Translations under genes and position numbers: made by a program
Source of the DNA: Pseudomonadota bacterium
Lineage (GTDB): Bacteria > Pseudomonadota > Gammaproteobacteria > Burkholderiales > REEB80
Assembly (NCBI GenBank): GCA_018971485.1
Contig: JAGXAQ010000001.1
Span: 387,371 to 420,311 of the forward strand
DNA: 32,941 nt
Reading direction: 5' to 3'
Notes under the pieces: model-generated
What the model was told of the DNA's origin: nothing
Databases searched by the model: none
The model's input: only the letters and a program-made list of their open reading frames with translations
In this document: one piece after another, positions 7,800 to 16,806 of the stretch
Numbering within the stretch: the first letter of the stretch is position 1
How the letters are laid out: the number at the start of each line of letters is the position of its first letter

Positions 7800-9530
7800 G
7801 TGGACATTTCAAATCAGTTGATGCTTGTCATGTCATTACTTTTGTTCCTGGGCGTTGTAGCGAGCAGGGTGTCATCGAGAATCGGTGTGCCCATGCTTTT
7901 GCTGTTTCTGATTATTGGAATGTTCGCAGGTGAAAGCGGGCCGGGCGGATTAAAGCTCGTCAATGTCCATGTTGTTCATTTCATTAGCAGTCTTGCCCTG
8001 GCCCTGATCCTTTTTGATGGGGGGCTAAGGACTCCTATCGGTAACTTTCATGTGGGGCTTAAACCGGCCTTATCCCTGGCTACAGTTGGTGTTCTTGTGA
8101 CGACTGGCTTAGCGGGATTGACTGCGTTTTTTGTCCTGAAACTGACAATGATGCAAGGACTTCTTTTAGGCTCAATGGTCGCTTCAACAGACGCAGCGGC
8201 TGTCTTCTCGCTCCTGCATCAACAGCGTCTGGAACTGAAGCAGCGTGTTGCGGCAACGCTTGAAATTGAGTCAGGAAGCAATGACCCCATGGCAGTCTTT
8301 CTGGTGCTGACGTTTATTAATTTATTGCAGGCCGCACAACCTCCTGGAGCATTGAGGCTGGCAGGAGATTTTTTCTGGCAGATGGGTTTTGGAGCTTTTA
8401 CAGGGATCGTGGGAGGGCGTCTGCTGCTGGCGTTACTGAATTTTATTGAACTTCATGCTTCCTTGTACCCCCTCCTGGTTTTGTCAGGAGCCGTACTGAT
8501 TTTTTCGGGCACAACCCTGGCACATGCGAGTGGGTTTCTTGCTATTTACCTGGCTGGATTAATCCTGGGGAATCATCCGTTAAAAGCACAAAACAACATT
8601 TTGCGAATGCATGACGGATTTGCCTGGCTTTCCCAGATCATGCTGTTTATCATGCTTGGCTTGTTGGTTGAGCCGGGTGCCTTGCTAAAAATTGCCCCTG
8701 CTGCCCTTGTGATTTCCCTGTGCCTGATTTTTGTGGCTCGCCCGGCAGCAGTTTTTCTGAGCCTGTTTCCATTCCGTTTTCCTTTTCGCGAGCAGCTGTT
8801 TATTAGCTGGGTAGGGCTTCGTGGAGCGGTTCCGATTGTATTGGCAACTTTTCCTATGCTGGCTGGATTAAGCCATGCTGATTTGTACTTTAATGTGGCA
8901 TTCTTTGTGGTGCTGGTTTCGCTTGTGGTTCAAGGCTGGAGTACTGCATATGCTGCTCGCCGGTTTCAGATAGAAGTCCCACCGCAACCAAATCCTGAGC
9001 ATGTGATTGATCTGGATATCCCCTATGCCGAGGGGTTTGAGATGGTAGGCTATGCCCTGAAGACGGATTCTCTGGCCGTAAACCAGAATACCCAGCATCT
9101 GCCTTTGCCTGCAGATACCCGGGTGCTGTTTATTATCCGGGAGAAGCAAGTGGCTTCGGTAAAGGAGTTTCCCAGGCTTAAGGAAGAAGATTATGTTCTG
9201 CTGTTGACCCAACCTGAACACCGGAGTGCGCTGAACCGTTTGTTTGCTGTAACTGATGTGCCGCCCAGGCTTGAAGAGCATGAGTTCTTTGGTGATTTTG
9301 TTCTGAATGGAGAGGCTAAAGTAGCCGATGTGGCTTTGCTGTATGGATTCAGGGTGGCCAAGAATAATGAGGAGTTGACGTTGGCCGAGTATTTTTCCCG
9401 TTCGTTTAAAGGTCGGGCTGTAGTAGGGGATGTCATCTTTTTGCGTGAGGTTGAGCTGGTTGTGCGGGAAATGGAGGGCTTTGTCCCTACCAAAATTGGG
9501 GTCAAGATCCGCCAGGCCGATGAAATATGA
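7800..9530 (+). CDS. cvrA: Cation/proton antiporter, CvrA/NhaP2 type
   Basis: Encodes 576 residues from GTG 7800. This start has AGGAG six bases upstream and gives a length close to the E. coli homologue. The ATG at 7767 has no ribosome-binding site. About 12 hydrophobic segments of the CPA1 type fill the first 390 residues, with the conserved ASTDAAAVF (TDAAAV at 130-135) and ESGSNDP (157-163) holding the likely ion-binding aspartates. A cytosolic tail follows with a TrkA-C domain (about 400-480) and a CorC/HlyC-like domain. The family exports K+ or Na+ in exchange for H+ and helps with osmotic and pH balance. The gene is monocistronic and divergent from hemA. Confidence 0.9.
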   Translation: MDISNQLMLVMSLLLFLGVVASRVSSRIGVPMLLLFLIIGMFAGESGPGGLKLVNVHVVHFISSLALALILFDGGLRTPIGNFHVGLKPALSLATVGVLVTTGLAGLTAFFVLKLTMMQGLLLGSMVASTDAAAVFSLLHQQRLELKQRVAATLEIESGSNDPMAVFLVLTFINLLQAAQPPGALRLAGDFFWQMGFGAFTGIVGGRLLLALLNFIELHASLYPLLVLSGAVLIFSGTTLAHASGFLAIYLAGLILGNHPLKAQNNILRMHDGFAWLSQIMLFIMLGLLVEPGALLKIAPAALVISLCLIFVARPAAVFLSLFPFRFPFREQLFISWVGLRGAVPIVLATFPMLAGLSHADLYFNVAFFVVLVSLVVQGWSTAYAARRFQIEVPPQPNPEHVIDLDIPYAEGFEMVGYALKTDSLAVNQNTQHLPLPADTRVLFIIREKQVASVKEFPRLKEEDYVLLLTQPEHRSALNRLFAVTDVPPRLEEHEFFGDFVLNGEAKVADVALLYGFRVAKNNEELTLAEYFSRSFKGRAVVGDVIFLREVELVVREMEGFVPTKIGVKIRQADEI

Positions 9531-9542
9531 TTCGGCCTGGCG
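9510..9542. terminator. Long hairpin over the cvrA stop codon
   Basis: CGCCAGGCCGA (9510-9520) and TCGGCCTGGCG (9532-9542) form a perfect 11-bp stem around an 11-base loop that contains the TGA of cvrA. No strong T-run follows. It probably ends or protects the cvrA transcript and may block read-through from the convergent pagL side. Confidence 0.5.
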
Positions 9543-9599
9543 ATATTTGATTGTATCTATTCCTGGAATTAATCCTGTCTAAACACTGATGATATTGAA

Positions 9600-10115
9600 T
9601 TAAAAGCTCAGGGAATACACTCCCATCAGGGTTTCTGTTCCCGGATTGTGGGAATACAGATGGGCATTGGAGATATGACGGAGTGACACACCGATTTCAT
9701 CATGATGGGGTAGTCTATACATGATATTGATTCCACTCTGGAATTCAAATGGTCCTCCAAGATAGCGGCCATTTCCTTGGCGGTAGAGTCCGGCTGATAC
9801 AGATGGAGAGATGATAAAATGTGAGCCTATGGAAAAATCATGGTAGACCCCGACATAGGCGAATCCGGCACTTTTACTGTCGACCCACATGCCTGCCATG
9901 GGTTGGAACCATTGATAATAGGTCTGGCTACTGCGGTATTCCAGTTGCATGGCTGCAGGGCTTGGAGCCTGACGAAAAATATTGCTGGTTCCAGCCTCAA
10001 TGAGCAAGGAGGGTCTGCTACCCGCATACGCAGGGTTTGATACCCCCCCAAGAGTGATAGAGAGGGCTGTTGACAGCCCTATGACGCGTATAAGATTTTT
10101 AGTATTGGCTTTCAT
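9600..10115 (-). CDS. pagL: Outer-membrane lipid A 3-O-deacylase, PagL family
   Basis: Encodes 171 residues with a signal peptide (about residues 1-31, ending AYA). The mature part is a small beta-barrel ending in aromatic Phe171, as expected for BamA-dependent outer-membrane insertion. The His-Ser-Glu catalytic set of PagL is preserved with exact family spacing: His147, Ser149 (HIS) and Glu161, i.e. H, H+2 and H+14. PagL removes the acyl chain at position 3 of lipid A, remodelling the outer surface. It is a single gene with no lipid A partners nearby, convergent with cvrA. Confidence 0.88.
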   Translation of the reverse strand: MKANTKNLIRVIGLSTALSITLGGVSNPAYAGSRPSLLIEAGTSNIFRQAPSPAAMQLEYRSSQTYYQWFQPMAGMWVDSKSAGFAYVGVYHDFSIGSHFIISPSVSAGLYRQGNGRYLGGPFEFQSGINIMYRLPHHDEIGVSLRHISNAHLYSHNPGTETLMGVYSLSF

Positions 10116-10329
10116 GGTGAATCCATATGATGTGATTACAAATGCACGTTCAGCCTAGCCTGAAAGGGTCCCTGTCCCGAACTGACTTGGGTGTTGAAGG
10201 CAGGGTATTTAAGTATGGAACGCGCCTGTTTTTTGACTTTCTTGTCATTCGGCCCTAAACGGACTGTTCAAGGATTCTACCCCTATATCCAGTTTGTCTC
10301 AATCCTGAAAAGTGGCACTGGCGTGTGCC

Positions 10330-11232
10330 TTATTTTCCTTCTTTAAAAGAGTCGATGCGGGCATGCTGCTCCAGAAAGGCATGAAAGGCACTTAGGCTTC
10401 TTGTTGGCGCCTTGTCGTGATGGATAACAGTTGAAAAGAATCGCCGTACAATCGGAGCATTATGGCCAATCATTTTGAGCTGGCCGTTTTTTATGTCATC
10501 AGCCACGATATGACGGGATAGGCAGCTTACGCCATACCCGCTGAGCAGGGTGCGCCGAATTGCTTCAGAACTGCCGAGCTCAAGGGTGATATTTAGCTTG
10601 CCCAACTTTCTTCCGACCTGCTGCTCGAATATTTCTCGTGTGCCTGAGCCCGGTTCACGGACAATCCAGTCGGCATGGGCGAGATCCGGCCAGTTTTTCT
10701 GGTAGGCAATGAGATTCTGCGCTGAAGTGACAATAATCATTTCATCGTCAATCCAAGGTGTGATACGTAGATGAGGATCATATGAATCTCCTTCAATAAG
10801 TCCAATATCAGCCTTGAACTGATTGACGGCTTCAATAACCTCCCGTGTATTGCCTACTACAAGATCCAGTCTGGCCCCCGGATATTGCGCAAGAAACTGT
10901 GCCAGGATGCCCGGTAGTACGTAGTTGCCGATGGTATTGCTCGCAGCGATACGTAGGGAAGGGGGGGTAGATTCGAAGTCCTGGGCTATTGCTTCAGCAC
11001 TTTTTACCAGGGTGTTAGCCGACAGGTGTAAGGTGCGCCCTGTATCATTAAGGATGAGCCGCTTGCCATGGCGATCAAACAGTCGCTCATTGACAGCGGA
11101 CTCCAGCTCACTTAACGCTGAACTGACAGCTGATTGAGAGATTGAAAGTATTTTTCCGGCGCCAATCGTGGAGCCAGATTCTGCCACGGCGATGAATACT
11201 GAAAGCTGTCGGAGTGTGAATCGTAATGCCAT
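10330..11232 (-). CDS. LysR-type transcriptional regulator, divergent from soeABC
   Basis: Encodes 300 residues. An N-terminal winged helix-turn-helix (residues 5-63, with SISQSAVSSALSELE as recognition region) is followed by a linker helix and a periplasmic-binding-like effector domain (about 93-295). It resembles the CysB/CbbR/YeiE branch. LysR regulators usually control the divergent gene, here soeA, so control of sulfite oxidation in response to a sulfur or redox metabolite is the natural inference. The 139-base gap to soeA is AT-rich and carries CTGCC-N6-GGCAG at 11315-11330. The ligand is not known. Confidence 0.88.
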   Translation of the reverse strand: MALRFTLRQLSVFIAVAESGSTIGAGKILSISQSAVSSALSELESAVNERLFDRHGKRLILNDTGRTLHLSANTLVKSAEAIAQDFESTPPSLRIAASNTIGNYVLPGILAQFLAQYPGARLDLVVGNTREVIEAVNQFKADIGLIEGDSYDPHLRITPWIDDEMIIVTSAQNLIAYQKNWPDLAHADWIVREPGSGTREIFEQQVGRKLGKLNITLELGSSEAIRRTLLSGYGVSCLSRHIVADDIKNGQLKMIGHNAPIVRRFFSTVIHHDKAPTRSLSAFHAFLEQHARIDSFKEGK

Positions 11233-11314
11233 ATCGATAAAATTGGTAAATATAATTAAAATTAATCGTTTTAAATTGTAGATCAGGTTGCTCTAACATG
11301 ATAGGAAAATCACT

Positions 11315-11330
11315 CTGCCGATTGAGGCAG
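11315..11330. promoter_or_regulatory. Inverted repeat upstream of soeA
   Basis: CTGCC (11315-11319) and GGCAG (11326-11330) are separated by six bases, 42 bases before the soeA start. It could be a regulator half-site pair or a leader hairpin. It is not a textbook LysR T-N11-A box, so the assignment is weak. Confidence 0.3.
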
Positions 11331-11371
11331 TAGGTGTAATTGCAGGCATATTTCCTAATGGAGTGGCCTAT

Positions 11372-14263
11372 ATGGGCTTACATGCAGATTCGATTGATGA
11401 CAATCTCGAAATAAAAAACACGACCTGTTACATGTGTGCCTGTCGATGCGGGATTCGGGTGCATTTGCGAAATGGCGAGGTGCGTTATATTGATGGAAAT
11501 CCAAACCATCCGCTAAATGGGGGGGTTATTTGTGCCAAGGGTGCTTCCGGTGCAATGAAACAATATTCCCCTGCACGATTGAGCCAGCCATTGATGAGAA
11601 AACCGGGAAGTGATCGTGGTAGTGCGGAGTTTGCTGAAATCACCTGGGATAAGGCCTTTGAGGTGATGACTGAGCGTCTTGCAAAGATTCGCGCTACGGA
11701 TCCAAAGCAGTTCGCGCTGTTTACCGGGCGTGATCAGATGCAAGCCCTGACAAGCCTCTTTGCTCGCCAGTTTGGAACACCCAATTATGCCGCTCATGGT
11801 GGGTTTTGTTCGGTAAATATGGCAGCAGGCATGATCTATACCATAGGGGGCTCGTTCTGGGAGTTTGGTGGCCCCGATCTGGAGCGAGCCAGGCTTTTCA
11901 TCATGCTGGGCACGGCAGAGGATCATCATTCCAATCCAATGAAGATTGCCCTATCGAAGTTTAAGCGCAATGGTGGCAAATTCATATCTATCAATCCTGT
12001 CCGGACAGGGTATTCAGCTATTGCTGATGAATGGGTACCGATTAAGCCTGGAACGGATGGTGCTTTACTCCTTGCATTGATTCATGAACTGATAGCGCAA
12101 GGACTTTATGATCGTGATTTTCTAGTGCGTTATACCAATGCCGGTCAACTGGTGAACCAGGATAGCCTGGATGACAGGTTTGGTCTTTTTGTGGAGGATG
12201 CCGCTACTGAATCTGTGAATGAGATGTTCCCGCAGAATAAGCTGTGGTGGGATCGGTTCACGAATTTACCTGTTGCCACACATAGTCCAGGATCTGATCC
12301 GTTCTTGCTGGGTCATTTTGTACTGGCCTGCGGTACACCAGTCGTCCCCGCTTTCCAGCTGCTTGAGGAGAGGGTAAGGCAATATACCCCTGAATGGGCT
12401 TCAGGGGTTACGGGTATCCCGGCGGATTCTATTAGACGTCTGGCATACGAAATGGGTGTAATAGCTCGTGATCAGAAAATTGAGCTGCAGATTCCCTGGA
12501 CGGACAGCTGGGGAAATGAGCACGAAACGGTCACGGGTAACCCGGTTGCATTTCATGCCATGCGGGGTTTGGCTGCCCATTCCAATGGCTTTCAGACAAC
12601 CCGGGCGCTGGCTATCCTGATGTCTTTGCTTGGTACCATTGATCGTCCTGGAGGATTTCGTCATAAAGCGCCTTTCCCACGGGCGATTCCTCCTAGTGCG
12701 AAACCGCCTAATAGCCCTGAGGCGGTTAAACCCGATACTCCACTCGAAGGGTTACCTTTGGGATGGCCAGCAGGCCCGGATGACTTGTTTGTGGATGAGC
12801 AAGGCAGCCCTGTCCGGATTGACAAGGGATTTTCCTGGGAGTATCCCTTGTCAGTACATGGCCTGATGCACAACGTGATTGTCAATGCCTGGCGCAAGGA
12901 TCCGTACCCTATTGATACTTTATTGATTTTCATGGCCAACATGGCCTGGAATTCAAGTATGAACACTGTGCAGGTGCGTGAGATGCTCAACGACAAGGAT
13001 GAAAAGGGAGACTATAAGATTCCTTTCCTTATTGTGTGTGATGCATTTCAGTCTGAAATTACGGCATTTGCTGATCTGGTGCTTCCGGACACTACCTATC
13101 TGGAAAGATATGATGTGATGTCGATGCTGGACCGCCCAATTTCTGAATTTGATGGGCCTATAGATTCAGTTCGTGTTCCAGTATTACCGCCCCATGGTGC
13201 CTGTAAGCCATTTCAGGAAGTGCTGATAGAGTTGGCTGGTCGACTTGGACTTCCTGCATTTGTCCATCCGGACGGGAGCCGGAGATTTTGTGATTATCCG
13301 GATTTCATCACCCGTTATGAGACTGAGCCAGGTTCTGGTATCGGGTTTCTTGCTGGATGGCGTGGCAGCAATGGTGAGAAGTTCATGAAAGGGGAGCCCA
13401 ATCCGAAACAATGGGAGATGTATGCAAAAAACAATTGTGTTTTTCATTATAAGCTTCCTGATTCATACAATTATATGCGTAACTGGAATAAAGGGTATAT
13501 GGAATGGGCCCAGCGGATGCGCATCCGTCGCTTTACCGATCCTGTCCTGATACACCTTTATTCAGATGTAATGCAGCGATTTCGGCTGGCTGCACAGGGT
13601 AAGGGTAAAAAAGCCAGGCATCCACCAGAGCATTTGCGTGAACGGATCGAGACCTATTTTGATCCACTTCCGTTTTATTATGAGCCCCTGGAAGATCAGC
13701 TTGTTGATAAGGTTGCGTATCCACTTAATGCGGTAACTCAGCGTCCGATGGCCATGTATCATTCTTGGGATTCACAAAATGCCTGGCTGCGTCAGATTCA
13801 TACGCATAATTATCTTTATGTTAATCCAGCACTTGCACAACAAAATGATATCCAGGATGGAGACTGGATCTGGGTTGAGTCGATGTGGGGGAAAGTACGC
13901 TGCATGTGTCGGTATAGTGAAGCCGTTGAGCCTGGAACAGTGTGGACGTGGAATGGTATCGGTAAGTCTTCAGGTGCCTGGCATCTGGAGCCAGATGCCA
14001 ATGAATCGCAAAAAGGGTTTTTACTTAACCACCTCATTTCCGATGTGTTGCCTGTTGAACCAGGTAAACAGTGTATATCAAACTCTGATCCTGTTACCGG
14101 GCAGGCGGGTTGGTATGACGTTCGGGTCAGGATTTCCAAAGCGGACAAGGAAGAATTAAAACAGTCTTGGCCCCAGTTTGCACCTATGCCGGAATTACCT
14201 GGCACTCGAGGATTTAAATCAAGGTGGCTGGTTTACTTTGCAGGGAAAGGGGAACTTAAATGA
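11372..14263 (+). CDS. soeA: Sulfite dehydrogenase molybdopterin subunit SoeA
   Basis: Encodes 963 residues from ATG 11372, which has GGAG 8 bases upstream (an in-frame GTG three codons earlier lacks one). It belongs to the DMSO-reductase family. An N-terminal [4Fe-4S] site is formed by CxxCxxxC (19, 22, 26) and Cys54, followed by the molybdopterin domains and a C-terminal dinucleotide-binding domain. No twin-arginine signal is present, so the enzyme stays in the cytoplasm. That matches SoeABC, which oxidises sulfite to sulfate inside the cell, and argues against the exported polysulfide, thiosulfate and tetrathionate reductases. The stop overlaps the soeB start (ATGA). Substrate assignment rests on the subunit set, not on a measured activity. 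Confidence 0.85.
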   Translation: MGLHADSIDDNLEIKNTTCYMCACRCGIRVHLRNGEVRYIDGNPNHPLNGGVICAKGASGAMKQYSPARLSQPLMRKPGSDRGSAEFAEITWDKAFEVMTERLAKIRATDPKQFALFTGRDQMQALTSLFARQFGTPNYAAHGGFCSVNMAAGMIYTIGGSFWEFGGPDLERARLFIMLGTAEDHHSNPMKIALSKFKRNGGKFISINPVRTGYSAIADEWVPIKPGTDGALLLALIHELIAQGLYDRDFLVRYTNAGQLVNQDSLDDRFGLFVEDAATESVNEMFPQNKLWWDRFTNLPVATHSPGSDPFLLGHFVLACGTPVVPAFQLLEERVRQYTPEWASGVTGIPADSIRRLAYEMGVIARDQKIELQIPWTDSWGNEHETVTGNPVAFHAMRGLAAHSNGFQTTRALAILMSLLGTIDRPGGFRHKAPFPRAIPPSAKPPNSPEAVKPDTPLEGLPLGWPAGPDDLFVDEQGSPVRIDKGFSWEYPLSVHGLMHNVIVNAWRKDPYPIDTLLIFMANMAWNSSMNTVQVREMLNDKDEKGDYKIPFLIVCDAFQSEITAFADLVLPDTTYLERYDVMSMLDRPISEFDGPIDSVRVPVLPPHGACKPFQEVLIELAGRLGLPAFVHPDGSRRFCDYPDFITRYETEPGSGIGFLAGWRGSNGEKFMKGEPNPKQWEMYAKNNCVFHYKLPDSYNYMRNWNKGYMEWAQRMRIRRFTDPVLIHLYSDVMQRFRLAAQGKGKKARHPPEHLRERIETYFDPLPFYYEPLEDQLVDKVAYPLNAVTQRPMAMYHSWDSQNAWLRQIHTHNYLYVNPALAQQNDIQDGDWIWVESMWGKVRCMCRYSEAVEPGTVWTWNGIGKSSGAWHLEPDANESQKGFLLNHLISDVLPVEPGKQCISNSDPVTGQAGWYDVRVRISKADKEELKQSWPQFAPMPELPGTRGFKSRWLVYFAGKGELK

Positions 14264-14991
14264 CCCAGCTGGCTTTGGTGATTGATTTAAACGTGTGCGT
14301 AGGGTGCCATGCCTGCGTTACGAGCTGTAAATCGTGGAATACATCTGGTTCAGCAGGGCCACTTGCTGACGCCAATCCCTATGGTGCAGATCCATCTGGA
14401 ACTTTTTTCAATCGGGTTCAGACTTATGAGGTGGGGCAATTTCCCGATACCGAAACGGTTCATTTTCCTAAATCATGCCTGCATTGTGAGGATCCTCCCT
14501 GCGTCCCCGTATGCCCGACGGGGGCAAGTTACAAGCGAGAAAGTGATGGGGTTGTGCTGGTTGATTATGACAAATGTATAGGCTGTAATTACTGTTCGTG
14601 GGCCTGCCCATACGGTGCCAGGGAGCTTGATGAGCACCGTAAGGAAATGAGTAAATGCACATTGTGTGTAGATCGTATTGATAATGAGGCGTTGCCAAAA
14701 GACGATAGAAAACCTGCTTGTGTGATGGCTTGTCCAACCCAGGCCCGTTTGTTTGGCGATATCCATGATCCAGCGTCAGAGGTTTCAGTTGCGATACGTG
14801 AGCAAGGAGGATATCAGTTAATGCCAGAGTGGGGAACAAGACCATCCAACCATTATCTGCCCCGTCGTAAAATGGTGATTCAGCTGCAAGACGATCAAGC
14901 GGGTCGAGTGGATAATCCACTCAAGGTGGATGGAAAGCTACTTAAACCCCGGATTGATGAGCCAGCTTTGGATGATGTGACATCGTGGTAA
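14260..14991 (+). CDS. soeB: Sulfite dehydrogenase iron-sulfur subunit SoeB
   Basis: Encodes 243 residues. This electron-transfer subunit passes electrons from SoeA to the membrane subunit. Four groups of cysteines for four [4Fe-4S] clusters are visible: CVGCHACVTSC from residue 13, CLHCEDPPCVPVC, CIGCNYCSWAC, and CTLC with CVMAC. The N-terminus (MTQLALVIDLNVCVGC) and the GTFFNRVQTYEVG region are as in SoeB of sulfur oxidisers. It has no signal peptide and is cytoplasmic like SoeA. It is translationally coupled to soeA by a 4-base overlap, and soeC follows after 69 bases. Confidence 0.88.
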   Translation: MTQLALVIDLNVCVGCHACVTSCKSWNTSGSAGPLADANPYGADPSGTFFNRVQTYEVGQFPDTETVHFPKSCLHCEDPPCVPVCPTGASYKRESDGVVLVDYDKCIGCNYCSWACPYGARELDEHRKEMSKCTLCVDRIDNEALPKDDRKPACVMACPTQARLFGDIHDPASEVSVAIREQGGYQLMPEWGTRPSNHYLPRRKMVIQLQDDQAGRVDNPLKVDGKLLKPRIDEPALDDVTSW

Positions 14992-15060
14992 AGGTAACGA
15001 TGTGGTGGTCCGGTTTACTTGCTTTCTAGAGTGAGCTTACTTGCAGAAGAAAGGGCTTTC

Positions 15061-16032
15061 ATGAATCCAGCATTTTCGGTTATTTTCCTGACTACCCTGA
15101 TAGGTGTGGGTCAAGGCCTGTTTCTGGCCCTGTATACAGCCAGGGTATTAGTTTTTGTTGGCGCCATAGCTTTACCGGATAGTCGCAGCTTTTTTGTTTT
15201 GGGCAGTGCCATTTCGTTATTTTTCCTGGCTTCTGGCCTGACTGCCTCCTTTTTTCACCTTGGGCATCCAGAACGGGCCTGGCGTGCCGTAATGAAATGG
15301 CGAACCTCCTGGTTGTCGCGCGAAGTGATTGTATTGCCTGTATTCATGCTGACCGTATTTCTGTATGGGTTAATGTGCTATCTCGGATGGCAGTCTGGCT
15401 CCAACAGGATTGCGCAAGGCGTGGTTGAAACTATTGGGGCTCTTGCTGCGGTATTGTGCATCGTGTTATTTATTTGTACCGGAATGGTCTATGCGTCAAT
15501 CAGGTTTCTGCAGGAGTGGGCAAGTCCGCTGACCCTTATAAATTACTTTTTGTTGGGCTCCATGTCAGGCTACACGTTAGCAGCCGGTTTTTCTGCCTTT
15601 CTTGCACCTCATTTGATGAGGATGTATGCATGTATTGCATTTAGCCTGATTGTTATATCATTCATGACCCGAGTGGCTTCCTTATATCGTAATGCCAGAA
15701 TTAGACCTTGTTCAACGGTACAAACTGCAACGGGTATTTACCATCCGAAAGTGGTCCAGAAAGCCCAAGGATCCATGGGCGGATCATTTAATACCCGTCA
15801 TTACTTTCATGGTAAAACCAGGCAGGTTATCCGTTCTGTGAAATGGATCTTTCCAGTTCTGGTGTTTGTTTTACCAGCCTTGCTATTGGCAGGTTCATTA
15901 TCTGATATCGCACACCCATTTTTATTGATTGTGACATTTGTTATTCAGTATGTAGGATTACTGGCAGAAAGATGGTTCTTTTTTGCTCAGGCTAATCACC
16001 CACAGAATTTATATTATCAGCAGGTTTCATGA
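15061..16032 (+). CDS. soeC: Sulfite dehydrogenase membrane subunit SoeC (DmsC-like)
   Basis: Encodes 323 residues from ATG 15061, which has an AAAGGG ribosome-binding site. An upstream in-frame TTG at 15019 would only add a charged stretch before the first membrane helix. About eight hydrophobic helices are visible. The DmsC hallmark SFFHLGHPERAWRA followed by WRTSWLSREV is present around residues 65-100. This subunit anchors SoeAB to the inner face of the membrane and passes electrons to quinone. It is the last gene of the operon; the prophage scar begins just downstream. Confidence 0.87.
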   Translation: MNPAFSVIFLTTLIGVGQGLFLALYTARVLVFVGAIALPDSRSFFVLGSAISLFFLASGLTASFFHLGHPERAWRAVMKWRTSWLSREVIVLPVFMLTVFLYGLMCYLGWQSGSNRIAQGVVETIGALAAVLCIVLFICTGMVYASIRFLQEWASPLTLINYFLLGSMSGYTLAAGFSAFLAPHLMRMYACIAFSLIVISFMTRVASLYRNARIRPCSTVQTATGIYHPKVVQKAQGSMGGSFNTRHYFHGKTRQVIRSVKWIFPVLVFVLPALLLAGSLSDIAHPFLLIVTFVIQYVGLLAERWFFFAQANHPQNLYYQQVS

Positions 16033-16261
16033 GTACCGGTGGCACTGTTTAGCTTGTGATTGCAAATCTGACATGTTCTTTTTCTTGTTACACGGCTGTT
16101 TTTTTATCCTGATGTTGGCTGGCAGGCAGTCGAACTTAAATGCGATGCAAGCGATTCCGTTCACTGCGATTCGTACTGACCTTGGGCTTCGAAAGCTATG
16201 CGTATTGTGCGCTCGGCAACCCCGGGGGGAATGCTTTGGTATTTTTTCATGGCCCCACCCC

Positions 16262-16648
16262 TCAAATGCAGGAGCCTCGTCGCAGCGGTTTGGCATAAAT
16301 GTTCACCAGATGGTCGTAGGAGTCTGGGTCTGCCGAATCTTCGATACAGGAGACAACCGTGTAACCGGCGATTGTCCCAGACTGGTTGTGGCAGGCAAGG
16401 CGCACGGCTTCTCGCACGTTCACGGCGTTCTCGGAAATGGCGCCGAGGCAATTGATTTGCATCCTGGCCCTGACGGTTTCGCGCTCGCCGAGTCTGGCAT
16501 CGTTCTGGCGGCCTGAGATCTGTTCATACACCACGGCGGGAAGCGGATCCTCTTCTGGGCGCGTGTCGAGATAAACCCGGGTACCCACCAGGGCGGCAAG
16601 CCCAGGGGATGCGCCGAGTAGGGAATAGACGATGGCTTCGGCCCTCAT
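16262..16648 (-). CDS. Phage tail completion protein, DUF3168 family (prophage remnant)
   Basis: Encodes 128 residues. The N-terminal pattern MRAEAIVYSLLGASPGLAALVGTR, written here across the family's first helix and turn, then LPAVVYEQISG, is typical of DUF3168 proteins. These are head-tail connector or tail-completion factors of siphophages, normally next to an HK97-gp10-like gene. The start overlaps, as ATGA, the stop of a short frame ending LDKATKK, the same junction seen between gp10-like and DUF3168 genes in intact phages. The C-terminal residues (PLRRGSCI) do not look like the usual ending and may be altered. It is probably no longer functional without the rest of the phage. Confidence 0.7.
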   Translation of the reverse strand: MRAEAIVYSLLGASPGLAALVGTRVYLDTRPEEDPLPAVVYEQISGRQNDARLGERETVRARMQINCLGAISENAVNVREAVRLACHNQSGTIAGYTVVSCIEDSADPDSYDHLVNIYAKPLRRGSCI

Positions 16649-16670
16649 TTCTTGGTCGCCTTGTCGAGTT
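16641..16670. repeat. Left copy of an imperfect 30-bp direct repeat flanking prlF-yhaV
   Basis: 16641-16670 and 17669-17698 match at 26 of 30 positions in direct orientation, with CTCATTTCTTG and CGCCTTGTCGA identical. Both copies are the junction of a gp10-like tail gene (stop) with the next gene. The toxin-antitoxin module lies between them. Confidence 0.7.
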
Positions 16671-16729
16671 TATTGGTAAGTTGGATGGATGCTTCTCCAG
16701 AAATCACGAGTAGACTGGTTCTGATCGAA

Positions 16730-16778
16730 GGTAATGCACTTGCATTGACATGGTAAGGCGTTTGCATTACCATGCAAA
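16730..16778 (+). promoter_or_regulatory. Promoter and operator array of prlF-yhaV
   Basis: A strong promoter, TTGACA (16745-16750), 17-base spacer, TACCAT (16768-16773), lies inside alternating inverted half-sites: GGTAATGCA (16730-16738), TGCATTGAC (16741-16749), GGTAAGGCG (16752-16760) and TGCATTACC (16763-16771). The last belongs to the palindrome TTTGCAT-N4-ATGCAAA (16761-16778). Two 14-base direct copies begin 22 bases apart, about two helical turns. This fits autorepression by the PrlF antitoxin, as known for E. coli PrlF-YhaV. Confidence 0.7.
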
Positions 16779-16806
16779 TTATCAACCTTTTTGACTGGAA
16801 AGCATT

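Noticed and set aside
11363-11371. GTG start for soeA, three codons upstream
   Set aside because: No ribosome-binding site, while the ATG at 11372 has GGAG at good spacing.
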